64,000 nt of DNA from Bacteroidales bacterium (GCA_017991835.1 JAGOPY010000015.1:1-64000), one strand, 5' to 3'. Counted from the first letter of the stretch, positions 1 to 8,547 are shown. A program made the numbers and translations. Notes: generated from the sequence alone by a model not told the origin.

Positions 1-46
1 TGTAACAGGACTGTCAACTGGTCACCCATACCCTGTAGGGGTTAAA
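1..46. repeat. Left copy of palindrome-bearing repeat flanking the transposase
   Basis: The first 46 bases recur with few changes at about 847-890, on the other side of the transposase gene. Both copies contain the hairpin ACCCT-GTA-GGGGT (30-42 and 873-885). The arrangement suggests transposase-associated repeat sequence; the left copy may continue outside the window. Confidence 0.65.
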
Positions 47-52
47 CCAAAA

Positions 53-526
53 CTACTCTGCACCGTCCAAAAAATCAAATAAGAACCTCCTATCATAATT
101 GATATCATAGCATTCGAGGAATTTAATATACTCTTTCCTGAATGTTATCTTTTCATGATGTTTTTCCTGGTTATTGATATAATGATACACCGCATTCAGG
201 TGTGACTTACTGTAAGTAAATGCACCATATCCTTCCTGCCAGGAAAACCTTTTCTTGCATAGTTTCTCATTATTGATAAATAGGGATGAACTCCTTTTAA
301 TATCATGGACAGTAGTTGATATTGATACTGCCGGATTTAATCCTAATAGGATATGGATGTGATCCGAAACGCCATTCACATTGATAGATTTGTGATTCAT
401 TTTAGTGATGATACCACTAATGTACTCAAAAACAGTACTTCTGATATCTCTTGTCAACAAAGCCTCGCGATATTTTACCGCAAACACCAATTGAACATAC
501 ACTTGTGTAAAATTTCCCGGTTTCAT
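53..526 (-). CDS. Y1 (HUH) transposase, IS200/REP-associated type
   Basis: A 157-residue single-domain Y1 transposase. The HUH motif is visible in SDHIHILLGL (about residues 54-63) and the candidate catalytic tyrosine in VYHYINNQ (about 114-121). Enzymes of this family nick and join single-stranded DNA at subterminal hairpins. The length fits IS200 TnpA or a short REP-associated tyrosine transposase. No TnpB or other partner lies beside it, and both flanks are full of short hairpins, which favours a REP-type housekeeping transposase over an autonomous IS, but this cannot be settled here. Start ATG at 526; the leader shares a module with two other accessory genes (see 561-614). Confidence 0.85.
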   Translation of the reverse strand: MKPGNFTQVYVQLVFAVKYREALLTRDIRSTVFEYISGIITKMNHKSINVNGVSDHIHILLGLNPAVSISTTVHDIKRSSSLFINNEKLCKKRFSWQEGYGAFTYSKSHLNAVYHYINNQEKHHEKITFRKEYIKFLECYDINYDRRFLFDFLDGAE

Positions 527-560
527 GAGTTGATTTTTTAATTGTTAAACACTTTATATT

Positions 561-614
561 GTTTATCCGGTAATTGGCTATAAAATACCCGGTCGTCATG
601 AATTATTTTTTAAT
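561..614 (-). promoter_or_regulatory. Shared leader module, copy A
   Basis: A block of about 54 bp just upstream of the transposase start, with landmarks TTTATCCGG, ATACCCGGTCG and a terminal ATTTTTTAAT (plus-strand reading). Related blocks precede the four-helix-bundle gene (14551-14605) and the ORF6N gene (40643-40694), in the same orientation relative to the gene. Function is inferred: a mobile promoter/leader or an element end. Confidence 0.5.
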
Positions 615-676
615 CCCCTACAGGGAAAGGGGATTCCGGGGGGATGTTTTCCACCAGAATACAACCGCTACGCGGT
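615..676. repeat. Two GTA-loop hairpins (minus reading)
   Basis: CCCCTACAGGG at 615-625 and ACCGCTACGCGGT at 664-676. Read on the minus strand both have a stem around the loop GTA (ACCGC-GTA-GCGGT for the second). They belong to the hairpin family described in the findings. Confidence 0.6.
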
Positions 677-714
677 AGATAATGAATCATTTTTTAATAC
701 TTCGCCATAATTTC

Positions 715-852
715 CAACCCCTTGCCCGTAGGGCATGGATTGTGGTAACCAAGCGCTCTGCCGTCCAATCCCCTTGCCCGTAGGGCATGGATTGTGGTAA
801 AGCGCTCTGCCGGCCAATCCCCTTGCCCGTAGGGCATGGATTATGGTAACAG
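715..852. repeat. Tandem repeat of about 50 bp, three units
   Basis: Units begin at about 715, 765 and 814 and each contains the hairpin TGCCC-GTA-GGGCA (723-735, 775-787, 824-836). Units are almost identical over their whole length, so there are no variable spacers and this is not a CRISPR array. The array sits between the transposase and the right flanking repeat. Confidence 0.8.
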
Positions 853-893
853 GACGTCAACCGGTCACCCATACCCTGTAGGGGTTAAAATAT
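847..893. repeat. Right copy of transposase-flanking repeat
   Basis: Near-identical to bases 1-46, including the ACCCT-GTA-GGGGT hairpin at 873-885. Confidence 0.65.
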
Positions 894-1192
894 AACCCAT
901 TGTGAAATAATTAACAATAGAAAGTACTGAATTTTCACGTCAAAATTTGCAATAAAATCCAGTCTTCTCAAATTGCATATAAAACTTAATATCAATAATA
1001 TAGATATTTCATCATACAAAAAACCAGTACATTTTTACCGGTTTATTTGCATTTTGCTACCGGTAACTCTTGCGCACAGTTGCCATCTTTCTTTCTCATT
1101 AAAATCGGAATCCAGTCGCCGAAAATCAGGACTTCCCCACCTTACCCGGGTTGTGCGGGCAATCTATTTTTGTATCATGAAATTGTAATCAA
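894..1192. other. Leader region of the hydrogenase locus
   Basis: About 300 bases with no convincing gene. It is AT-rich at 900-1020 and contains palindromic TACCGGTA near 1059. A possible -7 element TATTTTTG lies at 1165-1172, about 45 bases before the first receiver gene, but no good TTTG partner is seen at the usual spacing. Confidence 0.4.
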
Positions 1193-1216
1193 ATGAACCC
1201 TTTAAAAAACAACCCC

Positions 1217-1729
1217 ATGGAAACGAAAAAAATCCTCATCGTCGACGACGACATTGACATCATCACTGTTGTTAAAGCCATCCTCAGCAAGGAAGGCTAT
1301 ACCGTTATCTCTGCCTCCGACAAAGTCGAAGGTTTTAAACTGGCTTATAAGGAAAAACCGGACCTGGCCATCCTCGACGTGATGATGACTACCCAGTATG
1401 AAGGTTTTGAACTGGCCAGGGAATTCAGCGAAAATCCCGAGTTCGCCAATATGCCGGTACTAATGATGACCTCTATCGATGTACTGACTACTACTAAATC
1501 GGCAGTACAGGAAATGGCCCGCGAATTCCGCCAGGATCCCAGCTACCGCGAACTGGATGTCCTCCTCGTCCGCGATGTGATCACCGGAAAAGCCGGAGTC
1601 GATTACCGTACAGAAAAAGGTCCTTCCGTTTGGCTGCCCGTCGACGGGTTCCTCAGAAAACCGGTGGATGCCAAAAAACTCGTCCCCGCCGTTCAACACC
1701 TGATGGAAATCCATGCTAAAGCTAACTGA
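1217..1729 (+). CDS. Single-domain response regulator (receiver)
   Basis: A receiver-only protein of 170 residues. It shows the acidic pair in ILIVDDDID, the phospho-acceptor in AILDVMM and the conserved lysine in FLRKPV, with an insertion of about 35 residues between strand 4 and the KP motif compared with a plain CheY fold. No output domain follows, so it presumably passes phosphate or acts by protein contact. It opens the hydrogenase locus and is a natural partner of the kinases at 6089 and 8611. An in-frame ATG at 1193 would add eight residues; I prefer 1217 because the homologous part begins there. Confidence 0.85.
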   Translation: METKKILIVDDDIDIITVVKAILSKEGYTVISASDKVEGFKLAYKEKPDLAILDVMMTTQYEGFELAREFSENPEFANMPVLMMTSIDVLTTTKSAVQEMAREFRQDPSYRELDVLLVRDVITGKAGVDYRTEKGPSVWLPVDGFLRKPVDAKKLVPAVQHLMEIHAKAN

Positions 1730-1774
1730 TCAAAAGAATTGATCAATTGTCGTAGAATCGAAACTCAATATAAA

Positions 1775-2233
1775 ATGTCTGCTGATATCAATCAAATAAT
1801 AACCGAATACAGCGGTGGCAGTGAAAACCTGATCCCGATCCTGCAAAAAATCCAGGACCGGGAAGGGTTTCTATCCCGCCATGCAGTTATCGAAGTCGGG
1901 AAGAAGCTCGACATTCCGGCCAGTAAAATTTACGGCGTAGCTACCTTCTATAATCAATTCCGTTTTGAAGCCCTCGGCAAATATCATGTCCAGGTTTGCC
2001 GCGGCACCGCCTGCCATGTCCTGGGGTCAGCGACAGTGCTGCAGGAACTGGAAAAGATGCTCAGGATCAAAGCCGGGCAAACCACACGCGATGGCCTCTT
2101 CAGCATGGAAGTAGTCGCCTGCATCGGCGCATGCGGACTGGCCCCCGTTATTTGTATCAACGGTGAATTCCATGCCAAAGTGACCAAAGAGTCGCTGCAG
2201 GGGATCATCGATGAGTACAGGAACAGGGAATAG
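1775..2233 (+). CDS. hydC: [FeFe]-hydrogenase subunit HydC (NuoE-like, [2Fe-2S])
   Basis: A NuoE-family thioredoxin-fold ferredoxin of 152 residues. It has the helical N-terminal domain (GFLSRHAVIEV, IYGVATFYNQF) and the four cluster cysteines in VCRGTACHV (CX4C, about 75-80) and CIGACG (CX3C, about 115-119). In HydABC enzymes this subunit relays electrons to the flavin subunit. It precedes hydB by 89 bases. The reading frame is open upstream to a TTG at 1739; the ATG at 1775 gives the normal family start. Confidence 0.92.
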   Translation: MSADINQIITEYSGGSENLIPILQKIQDREGFLSRHAVIEVGKKLDIPASKIYGVATFYNQFRFEALGKYHVQVCRGTACHVLGSATVLQELEKMLRIKAGQTTRDGLFSMEVVACIGACGLAPVICINGEFHAKVTKESLQGIIDEYRNRE

Positions 2234-2290
2234 TGAATAGTAAAAAGGGAATAGTGAAAAGGGAATAGTGAAGACTAAGAAATTGATTGG
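2234..2290. repeat. Short tandem repeat in the hydC-hydB spacer
   Basis: Three near copies of AAGGGAATAGTGAA follow the hydC stop. It is one of several simple-sequence spacers in this genome. Confidence 0.55.
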
Positions 2291-2322
2291 GTAGGTAAAT
2301 TGGATCAGTTAAGATTTTAAAA

Positions 2323-4266
2323 ATGGAAAAGAACTTAAAATATAATCCTTTCATAATGGGTTTTTTGGTTGAGAATCCCTCCGATGAAACCTCCGGGATA
2401 AGGGAAAAGCAGTTGAAGGTTTTACGGAGGGAGGATGTTTCGGCGCCTGTTATCTTTATCGGAACAGGTACCTGTGGGCTTGGAGCAGGGGCTGGAAAAA
2501 CTAAACTTGCAGCTCAGGAATATCTGACGCGTCAGGGAATTGACGCAACTATTATCGATGTTGGATGCATTGGCCTCTGCTCCTCCGAGCCCATCCTGGA
2601 TGTCCAGTTGCCCGGAATGAAAAGGATCTCTTTCGAAAAAGTCTCCGCCGATAAAGTGGAAGGCATTCTCGATAAAGTATTTTATAAGGAATTGCCCGAA
2701 CATCCGGTACTCGGGCAGTTTAATCAAGGCGATGGCAAGAATTGGGAGGGCGTCCCTGCACTGGACGAGCACCCTTTCTTTGCCCCCCAGACACGCGTTG
2801 TGCTGCAAAGCTGCGGCATTATCGATCCGGAAAGTATCGAAGAATATATCGCTCATGGCGGTTATCAGACACTCGTTAAAACTCTGCAAACAAAAACTGC
2901 TGAAGAGGTTTGCCGTTTCGCAGAGGAAAGCGGGCTCAGAGGGCGCGGCGGCGGCGGTTTCCCGACCGGTAAGAAATGGTCCCTGGCCAACCAGGAAAAG
3001 GCTGACCAGAAATACCTCATCTGTAATGCCGATGAAGGAGACCCCGGAGCATTTATGGATCGGGCGGTGATTGAAGGCGATCCGCACCGGCTTATTGAAG
3101 GCATGTCGATCGCGGCATACGGGATCGGCGCCTCCAAAGGCTATGTTTACATCCGGGCGGAGTATCCCCTGGCTGTCAAACGGCTTAAAAATGCAATCAC
3201 GCAAGCTTATGATTTAGGGTTATTGGGTTCCAACATAGCTGGCACGAACTTCTCATTTGATCTATTGGTCAAAATGGGAGCCGGTGCATTTGTGTGTGGA
3301 GAGGAAACCGCCCTGATCCATAGCATTGAAGGAAAGAGGGGAATGCCGCGCCCCCGGCCTCCTTTTCCTTCCACCAGCGGGCTGTTCGGCAAACCGACCG
3401 TCATCAACAACGTCGAAACACTATCCAATGTTCCGACAATCTTTCAAAAGGGTGAAGGCTGGTACAGCTCCATTGGAACAAGTAATAGCAAAGGGACCAA
3501 GGTGTTTGCCCTTTCCGGTAAAATCAACCTCACAGGACTGGTCGAAATTCCCATGGGAACGACCATCCGCGATATTATCTTCAAGATCGGCGGAGGTATC
3601 CGGAATGGCAAAAAATTTAAGGCAGTCCAGATCGGCGGCCCTTCGGGCGGGTGTATCACCGAGGAAAATCTCGACATACAGATCGAATATGAATCGTTGC
3701 TGAAAGTCGGCGCTATGATGGGTTCCGGTGGACTGGTGGTCATGGACGAAGACACCTGCATGGTGGATGTGGCCAAATTCTTTATGGACTTCATCCAGCG
3801 GGAAAGCTGCGGAAAGTGCATCCCCTGCCGGGAAGGGACCCGGAGGATGCTGGAAATCCTCGAAAGCATTACCCGCAGGCCGGATGCCGGTAGCAGCCAT
3901 GACGCCCTCGATCGTTTCAAAGGCGTAATGCAACTGGAAAAACTGGGAAAGATCATCAAGGAAACCTCCCTTTGTGGCCTCGGCCAGTCGGCACCCAACC
4001 CGGTAATGAGTACACTCCGCTGGTTCCGTGATGAATACGAAGCCCATGTTTTTGACCGCGTATGCCCTTCCGGCGCCTGCACCGACCTCAGGGTTTTTGT
4101 GATCGATGTGGATAAATGTACAGGATGTACCGTTTGTTCCAAAAAGTGCCCGACATCGGCCATCATCGGAGCGAAGAAAACTCCTCATTTTATTGTCGAA
4201 GACAAATGCATCGGTTGCGGAAGCTGTTATGAAGCCTGCAAATTCGACGCCATCTACATTAAATAA
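2323..4266 (+). CDS. hydB: [FeFe]-hydrogenase flavin subunit HydB (NuoF-like)
   Basis: A 647-residue NAD(P)-linked flavoprotein. Order of parts: thioredoxin-like domain (about 30-120); NuoF core with glycine-rich RGRGGGGFPTGKKW (about 206-219) and CNADEGDPGAF for FMN/NADH; the N3-type [4Fe-4S] site SCGKCIPCREGT (about 494) with its fourth cysteine in SLCGLG (about 551); and two C-terminal [4Fe-4S] ferredoxin motifs, CTGCTVCSKKCP and CIGCGSCYEACK. This is the layout of HydB in trimeric, often electron-bifurcating, hydrogenases. In the first domain I see only three of the usual four [2Fe-2S] cysteines (GTGTCGLG, VGCIGLC), so that cluster may be altered. hydA follows after 21 bases. Confidence 0.93.
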   Translation: MEKNLKYNPFIMGFLVENPSDETSGIREKQLKVLRREDVSAPVIFIGTGTCGLGAGAGKTKLAAQEYLTRQGIDATIIDVGCIGLCSSEPILDVQLPGMKRISFEKVSADKVEGILDKVFYKELPEHPVLGQFNQGDGKNWEGVPALDEHPFFAPQTRVVLQSCGIIDPESIEEYIAHGGYQTLVKTLQTKTAEEVCRFAEESGLRGRGGGGFPTGKKWSLANQEKADQKYLICNADEGDPGAFMDRAVIEGDPHRLIEGMSIAAYGIGASKGYVYIRAEYPLAVKRLKNAITQAYDLGLLGSNIAGTNFSFDLLVKMGAGAFVCGEETALIHSIEGKRGMPRPRPPFPSTSGLFGKPTVINNVETLSNVPTIFQKGEGWYSSIGTSNSKGTKVFALSGKINLTGLVEIPMGTTIRDIIFKIGGGIRNGKKFKAVQIGGPSGGCITEENLDIQIEYESLLKVGAMMGSGGLVVMDEDTCMVDVAKFFMDFIQRESCGKCIPCREGTRRMLEILESITRRPDAGSSHDALDRFKGVMQLEKLGKIIKETSLCGLGQSAPNPVMSTLRWFRDEYEAHVFDRVCPSGACTDLRVFVIDVDKCTGCTVCSKKCPTSAIIGAKKTPHFIVEDKCIGCGSCYEACKFDAIYIK

Positions 4267-4287
4267 CACCAAAATCATTATATAATC

Positions 4288-6015
4288 ATGGATTTTCAGA
4301 TTGAAGTCAATAATAAAAAGCTGGATGCAAAACAGGGGGAAACCATCCTCGATGTGCTGAACCGCAACGGGATGAAAGTGCCCACGTTATGCCACATGAA
4401 AGACAGGATTCCGACCGGTTCATGCCGGATGTGCGTGGTCGAACTTGAAAACAACGGACGTCTGGTGCCTTCCTGTTCATTCCCCGCTTCCCCCGAAATG
4501 ATTATTAAGACACACTCACCCAGGGTTGTGGATGCCAGGAAAACGATCGTTGAACTGCTCCTTTCAAACCACCCCGACGATTGCCTTTACTGTGTCAGGA
4601 ATGAGAACTGTGAATTGCAGAGCCTATCGCGCGAGCATCATGTGACCGAACGCCGCATCAGCGGCCTGAAGAACAACTTCAGCCTGGATCGTTCCAGCGC
4701 CAGCCTGGTGCGCGATCCCGACAAATGTATCCTTTGTGGCCGATGTGTCAGGGTTTGCGAAGAGGTGATCGGCGTTTCCGCCATCGATTTCATCGGACGT
4801 GGTTCGAAAACCCACATCGGTACCGCTTTCGACGGTGGACTCAACACCTCAAGCTGCATCAACTGCGGTCAGTGCATCCTGGTCTGCCCGACCGGAGCCC
4901 TGCATGAAAAGAGCCACTTCGGCGAAGTCCTCGACGCCCTCAACAACCCCAACAAAAAAGTGGTCGTTCAGTACGCGCCTGCCATCTCCGTTTCCCTGGC
5001 GGAAGCATTCCACATGAAGACGGGAGAAGACATAAACGGCCTGCTGAATGCGGTGCTGCGCAAAATCGGATTTGACTTTGTGTTTGATACGACTTTCTCT
5101 GCCGACCTTACGATCATGGAAGAATCGGCCGAACTGATCCACCGGATCGTAAACGGCGAAAAAATGCCGATGTTTACCTCCTGCTGCCCGGCCTGGGTAA
5201 AATACGTGGAGGAGTTCGCCCCCGAATTTCTTCCCAACGTCTCCTCCTGCAAATCCCCGCAACAAATGCTGGGAGCCGTCATCAAAACCTATTTTGCAGA
5301 TATAGAAGGCATTAAGCCTGAAGACATCTATTCCGTATCGATTATGCCCTGTACGGCAAAGAAATTTGAAGCCCAGCGTACCTCTATGACACGTAAGGGG
5401 CTTACCGATGTCGATGCGGTTCTTACAACCCGCGAACTGGTCGACCTGATCCGGATGTACGGCATCCAGATCGAACAACTGGAGCCGGAAGGCGCCGACT
5501 CCCCGATGGGAGCCCGCAGTTCGGCCGGTAAGCTGTTCGGCGCTTCAGGCGGTGTCATGGAAGCCGCCTTAAGGACAGCATACTTTAAACTCACCGGAAA
5601 AGAGATGGTGCAGTTCAGGGTGAATGAGGTTCGCGGACTTAACGGCCGGAAAGAGACCAAAGTCCAGATCGGCGACCTGGTACTGGGCATCGCCGTCGTC
5701 AGTGGCATGGCCAATGCCAAGCCGCTTCTCGACGAAATCCGGAATGGCCGCGACGATATCCATTTTGTAGAGATGATGGCTTGTCCGGGCGGATGCATCG
5801 CCGGTGGCGGCCAGAGGATCGGGGCAGGTCTCGAAGCCATCCGCGCCCGGATGAAGAGCCTGTACGATATCGACGACAGGGAATCGATCAAGGTTTCGCA
5901 TCGCAATCCCGAAATCCAGGAGATCTATAAGAATTTCCTCGGCGAACCCCTCGGCCATAAAAGCCATGAGCTGCTGCATACAAAGTATATTGAGAGAGAT
6001 GATGTATTGCTATAA
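4288..6015 (+). CDS. hydA: [FeFe]-hydrogenase catalytic subunit HydA
   Basis: A complete 575-residue catalytic subunit. In order: plant-type [2Fe-2S] domain (Cys35, 46, 49, 63); His-ligated [4Fe-4S] (His95, Cys99, 102, 108); two [4Fe-4S] motifs (Cys147-157 and Cys190-200); then the H-domain with L1 TSCCPAW (Cys299, Cys300), L2 MPCTAKKFE (Cys355) and L3 MACPGGC (Cys499, Cys503). All H-cluster ligands and the proton-transfer Cys299 are present, so an active enzyme is expected. With HydB and HydC it would couple H2 formation or uptake to NAD(P) and ferredoxin in the cytoplasm. No signal peptide is seen. Confidence 0.97.
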   Translation: MDFQIEVNNKKLDAKQGETILDVLNRNGMKVPTLCHMKDRIPTGSCRMCVVELENNGRLVPSCSFPASPEMIIKTHSPRVVDARKTIVELLLSNHPDDCLYCVRNENCELQSLSREHHVTERRISGLKNNFSLDRSSASLVRDPDKCILCGRCVRVCEEVIGVSAIDFIGRGSKTHIGTAFDGGLNTSSCINCGQCILVCPTGALHEKSHFGEVLDALNNPNKKVVVQYAPAISVSLAEAFHMKTGEDINGLLNAVLRKIGFDFVFDTTFSADLTIMEESAELIHRIVNGEKMPMFTSCCPAWVKYVEEFAPEFLPNVSSCKSPQQMLGAVIKTYFADIEGIKPEDIYSVSIMPCTAKKFEAQRTSMTRKGLTDVDAVLTTRELVDLIRMYGIQIEQLEPEGADSPMGARSSAGKLFGASGGVMEAALRTAYFKLTGKEMVQFRVNEVRGLNGRKETKVQIGDLVLGIAVVSGMANAKPLLDEIRNGRDDIHFVEMMACPGGCIAGGGQRIGAGLEAIRARMKSLYDIDDRESIKVSHRNPEIQEIYKNFLGEPLGHKSHELLHTKYIERDDVLL

Positions 6016-6020
6016 TTAAG

Positions 6021-6080
6021 GAACCCACCCCCTATCCCCCTCCCTGCTGGCAGGGAGGGGGAACAAGGGGGAGGGTTAAA
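6021..6080. repeat. G/C-tract palindromic repeat
   Basis: A spacer element built around the hairpin CCCTCCCTGC-TG-GCAGGGAGGG and ending in GGGAGGGTTAAAA just before the next start codon. A closely related copy lies at 8549-8610; looser relatives are at 8070-8120, 17176-17240, 42515-42595 and 46669-46705. Confidence 0.75.
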
Positions 6081-6088
6081 AATGACAA

Positions 6089-8068
6089 ATGGCACATTCA
6101 AAAAAATACGCTAAGCTGGTTTACACGGTAAAAGACCGGTGCAGGGTTTGCTACACCTGCGTCAGGGAGTGCCCGGTGAAAGCCATCCGTATTTTTAACG
6201 GCCAGGCGGAGGTCATCGCCGAAAGGTGCATCGCCTGCGGGAATTGTGTCAGGGTTTGCAGCCAGGATGCCAAAGTATTCATCGATTCCAGGGAACAGGT
6301 GAAGATCTTCCTGAAGGGCGACCGGCCGGTTTACGCGGTCATCGCCCCCAGTTTCCCTGCCGAATTCAGGGAAATCAAAGATTACCGGGTACTGGTCGGC
6401 ATGATTAAAAAGCTGGGATTTGAAAAAGTCGTGGAAGTATCCTTCGGCGCCGATATGGTGGCCATGGAATACAACAGGTTGCTGGGTGGAAACGGCGGGA
6501 AGCATTATATCTCCTCCGACTGCCCGGCCATCGTCAATTATGTCGAAAATTATCACCCCGACCTGGTCCCGTCGCTGGCGCCGATCGTATCACCCATGGT
6601 GGCTTTGTGCCGCGTGATCCGCAAAAAGTACGGCGAAGAGCCGCTGATTGTCTTCATCGGCCCCTGTATCGCCAAGAAAGCCGAATCTGATGAGATCGAC
6701 GAAGCGATCACCTTCAGGGAACTGAGGAAGCTCTTCCAGGAGTTTAACGTTACTCCGGAGCAAACTCAACCGGCGGAATTCGATGAGCCGGTTTCGGGCA
6801 AAGGTGCTATCTTCCCGGTAAGCCGTGGCCTGCTGCAAACAGCGAATAAAAACGACGACCTCGTTGAAGGCAATATTATGGTGGCCGATGGAAGGGTTAA
6901 CTTCCGGGAAGCCATCAAAGAATTTGAAAACGGGCTGATGAACTCCCAGCACCTGGAACTGTTGTGCTGTGAAGGATGCATTATGGGCCCCGGGATGACT
7001 TATGGATGCAAGAAGTTTGAAGGGATGGCCCTGGTCAGTGAATATGTCAGGGAGAAAATGCAAAACCTGGATGAAGAGAAATGGGAAAACCAGGTAGAAG
7101 AATTCTCCGGGATCGATTTTTCACAGCAATTCAGCCGGAAAGAGCGGACTCCGCTTCAAGCACCAAAGGAGAAAGTCGATGAAGTCCTGTTCAAGATGGG
7201 TAAAGTTTCGGAGAAAGATCAGCTCAACTGTGGAGCCTGTGGATACGATACCTGTGTTGATCATGCCATCGCTATCGTGAAGGGCCTGGCAGAGAACGAA
7301 ATGTGCCTGCCCTATGCTATCGAGAAGCTCCATTCTTCCTTAAAAGATCTGAATAAATCGAACGAACAACTTGCCACAACCCAACAAGCGCTCCGCCAGT
7401 CGGAGAAACTGGCCAGCATGGGACAGCTTTCGGCCGGTATCGCCCACGAACTCAACAATCCTTTGGGCGTCATTACGATGTATACGAATATTTTAAAGGA
7501 TGAAACGCCGCCCGACAGCCCTGTTTACAAGGATCTGCAACTGATCGTGGAGCAGGCGGAACGCTGCCGCGGAATTGTCGGCGGGTTGCTGAATTTCGCC
7601 CGTAAGAACCAGGTTTTCCTGGTCGAAACAAATACGGTCGACTTCGTGAAAAGGAGTGTCGATTCGATCATCCGGCCGGATAACATCGACATTAAAATCG
7701 AAAACAAGCTCAGCGATCCGATTGCCCGGATTGACAAGGACCAGATGATGCAGGTGCTGACCAACCTGGAAAAAAATGCGGTGGAGGCCATGCCGAAGGG
7801 CGGCACCCTGAAGATCTCGCTCACCGGCACAGATCATGAGGTGGAGCTCGCTATCAGTGATACCGGTATCGGAATCCCGGAGGAAAACATGGAAAAGATA
7901 TTTACCCCGTTCTTCACTACCAAGGAAGTAGGAAAAGGAACAGGGCTCGGACTTCCGCTCATATACGGAATCGTGAAGATGCACCGTGGCCAGGTCCAGG
8001 TGACATCCAATGCCGACCCGTGGAAAGGACCGACAGGAACGACATTTACAATTAAGATACCAAGATAA
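6089..8068 (+). CDS. Hydrogenase-like H-cluster sensor fused to a histidine kinase
   Basis: A 659-residue fusion. Residues 18-57 hold two [4Fe-4S] motifs. Residues about 70-330 form an [FeFe]-hydrogenase-like domain in which the H-cluster ligands are kept: SSDCPA (Cys145), IGPCIAKKAE (Cys193) and CCEGC (Cys293, Cys297). The proton-transfer cysteine of L1 is replaced by Asp144. Residues about 380-405 carry a CX2CX4CX16C iron-sulfur motif. The kinase follows: H-box AGIAHELNNP (His near 452), N-box NLEKNAVEAM and G-boxes DTGIGIP and GTGLGLP. I infer that it senses H2 or redox state and signals to the receivers at 1217 and 8152. There is no membrane segment, so it should be cytoplasmic. Confidence 0.9.
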   Translation: MAHSKKYAKLVYTVKDRCRVCYTCVRECPVKAIRIFNGQAEVIAERCIACGNCVRVCSQDAKVFIDSREQVKIFLKGDRPVYAVIAPSFPAEFREIKDYRVLVGMIKKLGFEKVVEVSFGADMVAMEYNRLLGGNGGKHYISSDCPAIVNYVENYHPDLVPSLAPIVSPMVALCRVIRKKYGEEPLIVFIGPCIAKKAESDEIDEAITFRELRKLFQEFNVTPEQTQPAEFDEPVSGKGAIFPVSRGLLQTANKNDDLVEGNIMVADGRVNFREAIKEFENGLMNSQHLELLCCEGCIMGPGMTYGCKKFEGMALVSEYVREKMQNLDEEKWENQVEEFSGIDFSQQFSRKERTPLQAPKEKVDEVLFKMGKVSEKDQLNCGACGYDTCVDHAIAIVKGLAENEMCLPYAIEKLHSSLKDLNKSNEQLATTQQALRQSEKLASMGQLSAGIAHELNNPLGVITMYTNILKDETPPDSPVYKDLQLIVEQAERCRGIVGGLLNFARKNQVFLVETNTVDFVKRSVDSIIRPDNIDIKIENKLSDPIARIDKDQMMQVLTNLEKNAVEAMPKGGTLKISLTGTDHEVELAISDTGIGIPEENMEKIFTPFFTTKEVGKGTGLGLPLIYGIVKMHRGQVQVTSNADPWKGPTGTTFTIKIPR

Positions 8069-8069
8069 A

Positions 8070-8120
8070 AGCCCCACCCCAATGCCCTCCCCAAAACGGG
8101 GAGGGGGCATGTGGAGGGAA
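8070..8120. repeat. G/C-tract palindromic repeat
   Basis: A short inverted element with CCCTCCCC-AAAA-CGGGGAGGG in the spacer after the sensor kinase; a degenerate relative of the elements at 6021 and 8549. Confidence 0.6.
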
Positions 8121-8151
8121 ATAAAAGATTTAATCAAAATAGTAAAGAGAA

Positions 8152-8547
8152 ATGAAAGAAAGTAAGAAGACAATATTGATCGTGGATGACGACATCGATT
8201 ATTTATCACAGATGGAACTGCAGGTTAAAAGGCTGGGATACGATGTGGTGACGGCAGATACTCAGAAGGAAGGCGAAGAACTGATCGGTAAAGGAAAATT
8301 TGACCTGGCTATCATCGATCTGATGATGGAGAACAAAGACAGCGGATTTATCCTGTGTTACAAGATGAAACAGAAAAATCCGGCCATGCCGGTCATCATT
8401 GCTTCGGCTGTCACAGCCGAGACCGGCCTGAGCTTTGGCGTCGAAACGGCACAGGACCGTTCCTGGATCAAGGCCGATACATTTATCGAAAAAGGAATCC
8501 GCCCGGACCAGTTGGAACGGGAGATAAATAAACTGTTGAAGATATGA
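8152..8547 (+). CDS. Single-domain response regulator (receiver)
   Basis: A 131-residue receiver with ILIVDDDIDY (acidic pair) and AIIDLMM (phospho-acceptor), followed by an insert before FIEKGI, where the usual lysine-proline pair has lost its proline. It resembles the receiver at 1217, which also carries an insertion in that region, suggesting the two form a small subfamily specific to this locus. It has no output domain. It lies between the sensor kinase and the receiver-kinase hybrid and is likely one of their targets. Confidence 0.85.
   Translation: MKESKKTILIVDDDIDYLSQMELQVKRLGYDVVTADTQKEGEELIGKGKFDLAIIDLMMENKDSGFILCYKMKQKNPAMPVIIASAVTAETGLSFGVETAQDRSWIKADTFIEKGIRPDQLEREINKLLKI

Noticed and set aside
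715..852. Possible CRISPR array
   Set aside because: The three 50-bp units are alike over their full length with no unique spacers, and no cas genes are present.
687..872. 61-codon minus-strand frame
   Set aside because: It consists entirely of the tandem hairpin repeat; the repeated peptide reflects the DNA repeat.
973..1188. 71-codon plus-strand frame before the hydrogenase locus
   Set aside because: Its translation has no domain-like pattern, it overlaps palindromic spacer sequence, and it ends at the promoter-like region of the next gene.
3421..4278. 285-codon minus-strand frame
   Set aside because: It lies opposite the conserved hydB sequence and has no family features.
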